Below, piece after piece: positions 5,873 to 11,914 of a stretch of DNA of 18,441 nt (the first letter of the stretch is position 1; every line of letters starts with the position of its first letter). Both the position numbers and the translations under genes were made by a program. Source of the stretch: Ferroglobus sp964463865 (GTDB lineage: Archaea; Halobacteriota; Archaeoglobi; Archaeoglobales; Archaeoglobaceae); assembly GCA_964463865.1 (NCBI GenBank), contig CAYXDX010000028.1, forward strand, positions 1 to 18,441. The letters are read 5' to 3'. The notes under the pieces are model-generated. The model was not told the origin of the DNA, ran no database searches, and saw only the letters and a program-made list of their open reading frames with translations.

Positions 5873-7387
5873 TCACTCATGATACCAGGTGGTAACTCCC
5901 TCCTTCGCGAGCTTCTTAATCTCGGTCGGCCCGAGTCCGAGGTACTTCGCGAAGATCTCTCCGTTGTCGAGACCAAGCGGTCTGCCGACCCACTTAACTC
6001 TCGCCGGAGTTCTGTGCTGGTGCGCGAGCGGAGAGTTCGCGATCAGCACTCTTCCGTAGTGTTCGTCGTAAACTTCCGTGACATGCCTCCTGTAGATGAA
6101 GTGCTCGTATTCAGCAACTTCGTCTATCATGAGGACGGGAGCTGCAGCAACCTCTCTCGCGTTCATCTTGTCTTCAGCTTCTGCCCTCGTGTTGTTAGCG
6201 AGCCAGTGCGCCGTGACGGTGTAGGTCTTTATCAATCCTTCAAGAGCGTTTCTCGCAGCCATCTCTTTCAGGAACGGGTCCTCAGCTATGAGTCTTGCTC
6301 CTTCTGGATCCTCCTGAGCTATTACCTGCAGAATTCTATACCACAGCCTGTCGGACTGACCACCGATCATCATGTATCCGTCCTTACACGGGTTCCAAGC
6401 ATACTGGTTGAGGTTCGGATCCCATCCACCTATCCTCGCCTTTATACTTCCGTCGAAGGCGTACCAGCTAATGTTGAAGTCGAGTATGTCCATGTAAGCT
6501 TCAGCAGCCGCCACCTCTATGAACTGACCTCTGTTGCTGACGTTCTCTCTGTAATACAACGCGGCAAGAATTGCGACGGTTCCGTAAACTCCGGCAACGA
6601 TGTCGCCGACCCACTCTCCGGACCTCGTCGGGTTACCACCTTTTTCTCTTGGCAACAGGTCGGCTGGGAATCCGGTGGAGTGGACGTATTCGCTCGCGGT
6701 TATTCCAACAGGATCGAGCATCCACTGTCCGAACTTCGACGTTCTGTCCTTCATCGGACCCCACTGACCGAGCTGACCGAACCAGACGTAGATGAGCCTC
6801 GGGTTTATCTTGCTGAGCTGTCTGTAACCGATACCCCACTCGTCAAAAGTGCTAGGAGGATAGTTCTCGAGAACTATGTCCGCTTTCGCGGCAAGCTTCT
6901 TGAACAGCTCCCTGCCCTTCGGGTGTTCGAGGTTGAGGGTTATCGAATACTTGTTCCTCTGCTCGTGAATGAACGTCGGGCTAACCTTCTCACCGGTGTA
7001 AATGTCCTCAAAAGCGTATTCTTCTCTTCCAAAAGGATACAGATACCTCAGTGGATCGCCAGTAATCGGCTCTACCTTAATCACTTCCGCTCCAAGCTCA
7101 GCAAGGTAGCTTCCAGCGATAGCTCCGGCAAGTCCCCAGATAGTGCAATCCAGGACAGTTATGCCGTCAAGAGCCCAGGGTTTTCCTTCTGCCTTTTCCC
7201 AGGTGATGTTCTCCTCAATGAACTTTCCGTAGCTTCCGTCCGGGTCTCTTGGGTCCTTTACCCAAGGCGCGTATATCTCCTCTCTCTTCCTCGGAGGAGT
7301 TACCGGCCATGGCCTCGGCAGTAAAGTGTCTTTTATGTCGTTAATTTCGAGTTCTATGTACTTCTCCTCGTACTTTTCCTCGCCCAT
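5873..7387 (-). CDS. Family III (CaiB/BaiF) CoA-transferase, subunit 1
   Basis: A 504-aa protein, first gene of the operon, with AGGAGGTGA before the ATG. It carries LDGITVLD (73-80), LAELGAEVIKVEP-x2-GDPLR (95-114), NKYSITLNL (145-153), WGIGYRQL and NPRLIYVWFGQ-x-GQWGP (about 184-211). Asp262 in VGDIVAGVYG aligns with the catalytic Asp of formyl-CoA transferase. The C-terminal part has the usual conserved ending (RTPARVKWVGRPLG and the following helices). About 70 residues precede the core, longer than in most family members. The enzyme transfers CoA between carboxylic acids in the cytoplasm. Succinyl-CoA-driven activation of an aromatic or alkyl succinate, or of phthalate, is a reasonable inference from the paired layout; carnitine- or bile-acid-type substrates are less likely in such an archaeon. 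Confidence 0.9.
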   Translation of the reverse strand: MGEEKYEEKYIELEINDIKDTLLPRPWPVTPPRKREEIYAPWVKDPRDPDGSYGKFIEENITWEKAEGKPWALDGITVLDCTIWGLAGAIAGSYLAELGAEVIKVEPITGDPLRYLYPFGREEYAFEDIYTGEKVSPTFIHEQRNKYSITLNLEHPKGRELFKKLAAKADIVLENYPPSTFDEWGIGYRQLSKINPRLIYVWFGQLGQWGPMKDRTSKFGQWMLDPVGITASEYVHSTGFPADLLPREKGGNPTRSGEWVGDIVAGVYGTVAILAALYYRENVSNRGQFIEVAAAEAYMDILDFNISWYAFDGSIKARIGGWDPNLNQYAWNPCKDGYMMIGGQSDRLWYRILQVIAQEDPEGARLIAEDPFLKEMAARNALEGLIKTYTVTAHWLANNTRAEAEDKMNAREVAAAPVLMIDEVAEYEHFIYRRHVTEVYDEHYGRVLIANSPLAHQHRTPARVKWVGRPLGLDNGEIFAKYLGLGPTEIKKLAKEGVTTWYHE

Positions 7388-7406
7388 CCCTTCACCTCCT
7401 AATTTT

Positions 7407-7437
7407 CATGATATATGATGCACAAACCGTATAAAAA
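7407..7437 (-). promoter_or_regulatory. Promoter of the CoA-transferase operon with near-palindrome
   Basis: The minus strand has TTTTTATAC (about 7430-7437), predicting a start near 7407 and a leader of about 20 nt containing AGGAGGTGA. Between TATA and the predicted start lies CATGATA-TATGATG (7407-7420), a 14-bp palindrome with one base-pair mismatch. Its left half equals the arm of the palindrome at 11847-11865. Confidence 0.5.
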
Positions 7438-7497
7438 CTTAATGATTATTGTCTATTAAACTATCCAGCAAAAATTATAACATTAAATCAATATAAA

Positions 7498-8565
7498 TTA
7501 AACCTTAAACTTTCCCGCCGACACCACCTTTGAAAATTCCTCTATTTTCATCGCTTCTTCCTTCATTCCCGCCTCGAACAGAGCCGCGCCAAGCAACATC
7601 TTAACTTTCCTGTCCTCCTTAATTTCGAGAGCTTTTCTGAACAGTCTGACTGCCTCGTCGAACCTTTCGGACTTCAAAGCAGCAACGCCAGAAATGTAGA
7701 GCGCGTCGAAGTCGCCTTTTTCGACGTAATCTCCCAAAAGTCTAATTACCGCGTCGTAGTCCCCCTTGTCAGCTTTTATAGACGCCAAGCCCTTCAACGA
7801 CTCCTCGTCCGGCTCGAACTCGACCTGTTTTTCCAGGACGAATTCCGCCTCCTCGACCAGTCCCATCAGTAAGGAGTGTTTCGCCACCTCTTTGAGGGAG
7901 GCGTCAGGCTTCAGGAGGCAGATAGAGTTCAGGTAAGTTTTGTCGAGGATCGCGTCTATGTTCTCCGTCGCGTACATTCCGTGCCCAGGAAAGATGGCGG
8001 ATATTTCGAGCTTCCTCAAATACCTTATCGTCAGAATGTAATGTTTCAGGCTTCCGCCGAGCATCTCGTCTATGATGGGATGAGTGACGACTGCGTCTCC
8101 GGAAAACAGAATTCCGCGATCCTCGTTAAACAGGCAAACGTGATCTATCGTGTGTCCGGGTGTGTGCAGAACCTTAAACGTTTCTCCTCCGAAGTTTATC
8201 TCCTCTGCATCCTTAACGCCGATTATCTTAATGTTCCTATCAAAAGCCTCTATTCTCCTCTCGAGCCCGTCCTTGAACATGGGGTGGACGTAAACCTCCA
8301 CGTCGTCGAAATCCTTGTAAGCTCTCAAAAGCTCGAAGAGGCCCAAAGAGTGGTCGTTGTGCGAGTGCGTTATGAACACCTGACTCAGCTCGCTTATATC
8401 CGCTATCTCCTTCAACTCGAAAAAAGCCGTGTAGTCGTTGCCCGTATCGACGATTGCGAATTCGGAAGAGCTACCAAGAAGGTATATGTTGGAGGAATAC
8501 TCGAAGCCTTCAAGAAATAAAAGGTTTAGGTCTTTGCACTCTTCAACCTTCTGCCAACCTATCAT
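7498..8565 (-). CDS. Metallo-beta-lactamase-fold hydrolase fused to TPR repeats
   Basis: Numbered from ATG 8565, the protein has 355 aa; a TTG start at 8574 would add three residues. It has the MBL-fold metal ligands in order: HSHNDH (67-72), H138 in HTPGHT, D157 in SGD, and H195 in FPGHG, predicting a di-metal hydrolase. Residues from about 215 onward are helical pairs typical of TPR repeats, with a clear one at DALYISGVAALKSERFDEAV. The MBL part is most like the glyoxalase II/flavorubredoxin-type branch. The substrate is unknown; a thioester or a redox role is possible. The gene follows the 148-aa gene by one base with no strong ribosome site, so translational coupling is likely. The TPR part suggests a protein partner. 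Confidence 0.82.
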   Translation of the reverse strand: MIGWQKVEECKDLNLLFLEGFEYSSNIYLLGSSSEFAIVDTGNDYTAFFELKEIADISELSQVFITHSHNDHSLGLFELLRAYKDFDDVEVYVHPMFKDGLERRIEAFDRNIKIIGVKDAEEINFGGETFKVLHTPGHTIDHVCLFNEDRGILFSGDAVVTHPIIDEMLGGSLKHYILTIRYLRKLEISAIFPGHGMYATENIDAILDKTYLNSICLLKPDASLKEVAKHSLLMGLVEEAEFVLEKQVEFEPDEESLKGLASIKADKGDYDAVIRLLGDYVEKGDFDALYISGVAALKSERFDEAVRLFRKALEIKEDRKVKMLLGAALFEAGMKEEAMKIEEFSKVVSAGKFKV

Positions 8566-8566
8566 G

Positions 8567-9013
8567 TCACTCAACGTAGTCGAGCGTGTAGTGGAGCTTC
8601 AACCTCTCTTCCGGCCACATCTTCCTTTCCTTGACCTCCCCCGGGTAAACCTCCTTCTCCTCTCCGTCCTGAACGATGGCGTTTACCGTTAACTCGAGGA
8701 AGTGCCACGCCGTCAGCTTGTACTTCGCTATGAAGTCGTGGTCGACCACCACAGCCATCCCCGTGAACCTCGACGTTTCCCACTCGAACTCCTCGTTCGG
8801 CTCGGCAACGACTTCGCCAGTCTTTCCGGCGTAAATCTTCTCCACGACGCCTTTGACCTTGTCACCAGGCTTCAGCTTGTAATCCTCATACAGTTCCTTT
8901 GGCAGGTAGAACCACAGCGCCTCCTCATTCTTAGCCTTCACGTATCCTCTCACAAGCATTGGGTCGTAGCCGCAGAGGACTACCCTCATTCTCTCCGGCA
9001 TGGTATTCACCAT
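8567..9013 (-). CDS. 148-aa protein with AbrB-like N-terminal segment, unknown function
   Basis: ATG at 9013 is supported by a TATA box 24 nt upstream and no ribosome site, so the message is probably leaderless. The N-terminal third (about residues 20-60) reads like a swapped-hairpin AbrB/SpoVT domain, with LPKELYEDYKLKPGDKVKGVVE matching the usual IPKELR-x4-L-x-PGDKV pattern. The remaining 90 residues are not recognised and end in acidic and basic helices. An AbrB domain would suggest DNA binding or an antitoxin-like role, but no toxin gene is adjacent: the partner is the MBL-TPR gene. The resemblance is limited to one segment, so a simple beta-barrel (OB-like) module is an alternative. Confidence 0.65.
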   Translation of the reverse strand: MVNTMPERMRVVLCGYDPMLVRGYVKAKNEEALWFYLPKELYEDYKLKPGDKVKGVVEKIYAGKTGEVVAEPNEEFEWETSRFTGMAVVVDHDFIAKYKLTAWHFLELTVNAIVQDGEEKEVYPGEVKERKMWPEERLKLHYTLDYVE

Positions 9014-9032
9014 TATAAATCATAATTAAAGA

Positions 9033-9040
9033 ATTTATAA
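9033..9040 (-). promoter_or_regulatory. TATA box of the AbrB-like/MBL-TPR operon
   Basis: The minus strand reads TTATAAAT, centred 24 nt upstream of the ATG at 9013, predicting a leaderless transcript. Confidence 0.55.
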
Positions 9041-9086
9041 CCTTTTCTCTTTTTGCCACCGTTAAAAGGGGAACTCGTAAAAACTC

Positions 9087-9098
9087 CGTCAAATGACG
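9087..9098. repeat. 12-bp inverted repeat CGTCA-AA-TGACG
   Basis: Perfect 5-bp arms around an AA centre, lying between the satP gene and the promoter at 9033-9040. It could be an operator or chance; it is about 50 bp upstream of that TATA box. Confidence 0.3.
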
Positions 9099-9108
9099 TT
9101 TATCGCAC

Positions 9109-9128
9109 GAAAGAAAAAAGAAATAAAG
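9109..9128 (-). terminator. T-rich terminator of satP
   Basis: Just downstream of the satP stop (9144) the minus strand is a pyrimidine-rich run including TTTATTTC and TTTTTTC, the common form of an archaeal terminator. Confidence 0.5.
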
Positions 9129-9143
9129 AGGGTTCGTTATGCT

Positions 9144-9743
9144 TTACGAGATCGGCAGCACTGTCCTTCCGTAAACGGTGTTCACGATCTCTGCCATCGC
9201 AATGTACCATGCGAGGAATCCTGTTATGAAGATCTCCCAGCCGACCACTGACGGCGGCGCCATTCCGAGGACGAGCAGGACCAGTAGTATGAACGCGATC
9301 TCAAGCAGGACGAAGAGCAACGTCAGGAACTTGCCGATCTTCGGTGTGCAAAGCAAAAGTGCGAAAGTGAACAACGCCCAAACGCCGAAGAAAGCTGCAA
9401 GGTCTACTGCGCCGACTTCAATCCCTGCCTTTGGAAGAACGAAAGCCAAGAAGAACACTGCCCACCAGAAGGCTCCGTATGACGTGAAAGCCGTTCCACC
9501 GAATATGCTGCCCTTTCTGAGGTCTACGATTCCGGCGAAGAACTGAGCGGTTCCACCGAAAGCTATGGCGAGTGCAAGAGTCGGTCCTGCTCCGAAGTAT
9601 CCGGCGTTGTGCAGCCCTGTAACCATCGTCGTCAGGGCGAAGCCCATCAGCCCTATGATTGCCGGGTTCGCCCACCACTCCTTGATGACTCCTGCCTCCT
9701 TTAATTCGTAGAGCGCTTCCTTTTCGGGTGGTAGCTCCGCCAC
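9144..9743 (-). CDS. satP: SatP/YaaH (GPR1/FUN34) acetate-type transporter
   Basis: A 199-aa membrane protein of the acetate uptake transporter family, which moves acetate (and succinate in some members) across the cytoplasmic membrane with protons. It has the signature NPAIIGLMGFALTT (about 26-39), where NPA-x-LGL is the family motif, and six hydrophobic segments. It also has FGGTAQFFAGI after the second segment and GGTAFTSYGAFWW in the third. The length is typical. The start is GTG at 9743, with GGGGGTG 6 nt upstream. It appears monocistronic, with its own promoter and terminator. In this kind of archaeon acetate uptake would feed acetyl-CoA oxidation. The exact substrate is inferred from the family. 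Confidence 0.9.
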   Translation of the reverse strand: MAELPPEKEALYELKEAGVIKEWWANPAIIGLMGFALTTMVTGLHNAGYFGAGPTLALAIAFGGTAQFFAGIVDLRKGSIFGGTAFTSYGAFWWAVFFLAFVLPKAGIEVGAVDLAAFFGVWALFTFALLLCTPKIGKFLTLLFVLLEIAFILLVLLVLGMAPPSVVGWEIFITGFLAWYIAMAEIVNTVYGRTVLPIS

Positions 9744-9906
9744 TCGTTACACCCCCAATTTAGTAGTTATTAATCCATACAAATTCCAGTATTTAAAGAT
9801 TTTGGTTTTTGATATATCTTATTTATGGCATAATATAAATATATTTAGTTTAATCTGAGCGCACAAAATAGCAAGGTTCATAACGTTGCGTGCATAAAAT
9901 AAAAAC
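9744..9906. promoter_or_regulatory. AT-rich divergent promoter region
   Basis: This 163-bp gap separates satP (minus) from the 112-aa gene (plus). A TATA box for satP lies at 9791-9798 (minus CTTTAAAT), predicting a start near 9769 and a leader of about 26 nt. On the plus side several AT-rich stretches (9822-9852) could act as TATA elements, and none is clearly best. No ribosome site precedes the ATG at 9907. No RNA gene or small ORF was recognised here. Confidence 0.5.
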
Positions 9907-10245
9907 ATGAGCGGCGCGGAGGGAGAAATCGACTACAAGGGGAAGAGGGTTAAGTATCAGATCGTCGAGAAGGGAAAGAACTACACGACGTTCATACTAC
10001 ACTTCGAACTTCCGGACTCGCAACACGAGGGTTTCGTAATGAAAGTTGGCGACAAAATCATCGCGAAAGGCGAACTCGCTAAAGCTGTAAGAGACGCGAA
10101 AATAGACGGCGTAGAGATGGCAGTGGCGCCTCCTTCGGGAACGAACGCCCTTATAATGATGAGGGTCAACCGAGACGTCGAAGAAGTGTTAAAGGAAGTC
10201 CTTCCGGTCGTGGAAGAGTTTCTCAAAGAGAGGGGGGTGCTTTGA
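9907..10245 (+). CDS. 112-aa protein, unknown function
   Basis: The product is a small soluble protein with an alternating beta-strand first half (YKGKRVKYQIVEKGKNYTTFILHFEL), then a central MKVGDKIIAKGELAKAVRDAKIDG segment, and a long C-terminal amphipathic helix ending at FLKERGVL. There is no Cys, membrane segment or recognised motif. ATG at 9907 has no ribosome site, suggesting a leaderless start. Its stop overlaps the TTG start of the thioesterase gene (TTGA), so the two are translated together and may act together, for instance in acyl-CoA turnover. That link is inferred from gene order only. Confidence 0.7.
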   Translation: MSGAEGEIDYKGKRVKYQIVEKGKNYTTFILHFELPDSQHEGFVMKVGDKIIAKGELAKAVRDAKIDGVEMAVAPPSGTNALIMMRVNRDVEEVLKEVLPVVEEFLKERGVL

Positions 10246-10625
10246 AAGTCAGAGTTAGGTTTGGCGATACCGACCCGTTCGGCGTGACTTACTTTTCCTC
10301 TTACTTCGACTACTTTAAGTCGGCTCTCGACGAATTTTTGAGGGAGAAAGGAATAAGCCCAGAGAGTTTTTACAGAAATCCGGACGAAAACTACGCGTTT
10401 CCAATAGTTTTCGCGGAGGCGAGGTTTTACCGTCCGACGAGGTTCGACGACGAGATAGAAGTGACCGTCGCAGTCGAAAACGTTAAAGAGAACAGCGTGG
10501 TCTTTAAGTTCGAAGCTCGCAAAAGCGAGAGAGTTGCAGAAGGAAAGATCGTGTGCGCGTGCGTGGACAAAGAATGGAGGAAAAGACCCGTGCCGGAAAA
10601 GTTAAAGAGACTTCTTCAAAGCTGA
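10242..10625 (+). CDS. Hot-dog acyl-CoA thioesterase (4HBT/YbgC type)
   Basis: A 127-aa single hot-dog domain, typical length for the family. The N terminus has VRFGDTDPFGVTYFSSYFDYF, the 4-hydroxybenzoyl-CoA thioesterase/YbgC signature, where Asp11 of DTDPFG corresponds to the catalytic Asp. A second landmark, FARFYRP-like EARFYRPTRFDDEIEV at about 58-73, is also typical. It hydrolyses acyl- or aroyl-CoA to the free acid and CoA in the cytoplasm; chain length or aromatic specificity cannot be read from the sequence. The start is TTG at 10242, overlapping the previous stop, with a G-rich ribosome site (GAGGGGGGTG). The 3' end overlaps the convergent methyltransferase gene by 10 bp. Confidence 0.88.
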   Translation: MKVRVRFGDTDPFGVTYFSSYFDYFKSALDEFLREKGISPESFYRNPDENYAFPIVFAEARFYRPTRFDDEIEVTVAVENVKENSVVFKFEARKSERVAEGKIVCACVDKEWRKRPVPEKLKRLLQS

Positions 10626-11500
10626 ATTACCAGAACGTGCTTTCCGAACAGTTCGATCGCGTAGTCTATACCGTTTCTGTCGAGAAACTCCTGTATCTCT
10701 CCAACGGACGGAAACCTTCTAAATCCAGGGATTAAAGAGTAATACAGATTGAAGAGCTTCTCTCTCTCTGGCTCAAGGTCTCTGAACAGCTCCGAGAATA
10801 CGACGATGATTCCCTCTCCGTTTAAAACTTCGACCGCGTTTCTCAGAACTCCGCCGAGTGATACGTACTCAATCACGGAAGAGAGTATGGCGATGTCGTA
10901 GCTCCTTCTCACCTCCACCTTCGCATCTGCGCTCACGTGCAGCAGCTTCACCCTGTCGCTCAACCTCTCGCTCTTACACTTCTTCTCCGCTATCTTCAGA
11001 AGGGGTTTGGAATAGTCGATTCCAACGTAAAATCCAGAGCTGCCAACGATCGATGCGTAAAACCTTGGCGACGAGCTGCCGCAACCGAAGTCTACGACCT
11101 TGTCTCCTTCGCTTATGTTCACGACGTCCACCACGAACTCTCTCGCGTACCTATACACTCCGCATTCGAGCCACAGATTCCAGAGATCAGCGTCTTTTAT
11201 GAATCCGAGAGTTATGTTCGGGTGCTGCGGGTGTATCAGCGCGTAATACGATGCTCGATCCATCGCGTCTATCAAATCGAGGAGTTTTCCGTCGCGTCCA
11301 ACCTTTACGTACCTGAAAGCTTCGTCGAGCTTTTCTTCGAGGTTGACGCTTTCAAAGTACTCCGACCACATCCGAGCGTAGCTTTCGTTGGGATAGCTGC
11401 CATTGAACCTAAGGTAGAAGAAGTAGGACTTCAAAAGCATGTAGCCGTATATGAAGTCCATAATTCTGTCGAGCGCGTTCTCACCGACCTGTCTCATCAT
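10616..11500 (-). CDS. SAM-dependent methyltransferase (class I)
   Basis: A 294-aa protein. Motif I is VVDFGCGSS at 135-143, followed by an acidic loop YVGIDYS (158-164), then SYDIAILSSVIEYVS at 200-214 (motif IV region) and GEGIIVVFSE at 228-237, all of the Rossmann methyltransferase fold. About 110 helical, Tyr-rich residues precede the fold with no recognised domain and probably determine substrate. The target (small molecule, lipid or protein) is unknown. The start ATG at 11500 overlaps the stop of the winged-helix gene (ATGA), so the two are co-translated. The 3' end overlaps the thioesterase gene by 10 bp in convergent orientation. Confidence 0.85.
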   Translation of the reverse strand: MMRQVGENALDRIMDFIYGYMLLKSYFFYLRFNGSYPNESYARMWSEYFESVNLEEKLDEAFRYVKVGRDGKLLDLIDAMDRASYYALIHPQHPNITLGFIKDADLWNLWLECGVYRYAREFVVDVVNISEGDKVVDFGCGSSSPRFYASIVGSSGFYVGIDYSKPLLKIAEKKCKSERLSDRVKLLHVSADAKVEVRRSYDIAILSSVIEYVSLGGVLRNAVEVLNGEGIIVVFSELFRDLEPEREKLFNLYYSLIPGFRRFPSVGEIQEFLDRNGIDYAIELFGKHVLVIQL

Positions 11501-11829
11501 GGAGACTCCCCGTAAACTTCCTTAACGTACTCCACGACCTTTCGACCCAAGTCGGTTATGCGGTAATACTTGTATCCGTCCCTCTCAACGACTTCGACCA
11601 ATCCGAGCTCTATTAACGAGCTCGAACCGTTGTACCTGTTACCCATACCTCTTAAGCATCCGAGAACGTTGGTGGGGTCGCTCCTGACTCTTCGCGAGAT
11701 GTTTGCCAAGTAATCGTAGTTTGGATAAATGCTATACAAGTAGAATAAAACTCTTTTACGCAAAATGCTTTTGTTTATACTTCGGAGGATGTGCGGATCG
11801 ATCGTGAGAATATGGGGTGATTCGAACAT
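11497..11829 (-). CDS. Winged-helix transcriptional regulator
   Basis: A 110-aa single winged-helix domain. The core reads ILRKRVLFYLYSIYP (first helix), YLANISRRVRSDPTNVLGCLRGMG (helix-turn-helix, about 39-62), SLIELGLVEVVERDGYKYYRIT (recognition end and wing) and a C-terminal dimerisation-type helix. This is a euryarchaeal wHTH family with the SDPTNVLG-x-LRGMG signature. ATG at 11829 has GGTGAT 5 nt upstream. The gene lies just behind the archaellum operon and is coupled to the methyltransferase. A perfect inverted repeat between its TATA box and start suggests that it represses itself. Other targets are unknown. Confidence 0.85.
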   Translation of the reverse strand: MFESPHILTIDPHILRSINKSILRKRVLFYLYSIYPNYDYLANISRRVRSDPTNVLGCLRGMGNRYNGSSSLIELGLVEVVERDGYKYYRITDLGRKVVEYVKEVYGESP

Positions 11830-11846
11830 TGCAAATCACCAATTAC

Positions 11847-11872
11847 TATCATGATAAGCATGATATTTAAGG
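11847..11872 (-). promoter_or_regulatory. wHTH promoter: TATA box plus 7-5-7 inverted-repeat operator
   Basis: TATCATG (11847-11853), ATAAG spacer, CATGATA (11859-11865) form a perfect 19-bp inverted repeat. The TATA box (minus CCTTAAATA, 11864-11872) overlaps its upstream edge, and the predicted transcription start is near 11843. A protein bound here would block polymerase recruitment, the usual archaeal repressor arrangement. Confidence 0.6.
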
Positions 11873-11914
11873 TTTTCTATTTATTTCGTAACGTTCGATA
11901 AATACGAATTTTTG

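Noticed and set aside
5663..7324. 553-codon plus-strand ORF opposite the two CoA-transferase genes
   Set aside because: It spans the junction of two well-supported minus-strand genes, has Ser/Arg/Val-rich low-complexity composition and no motif; it results from codon bias on the other strand.
9087..9098. CGTCA-AA-TGACG as a certain operator
   Set aside because: Only 5-bp arms and no second copy seen; kept as a low-confidence repeat but not as a regulatory claim.
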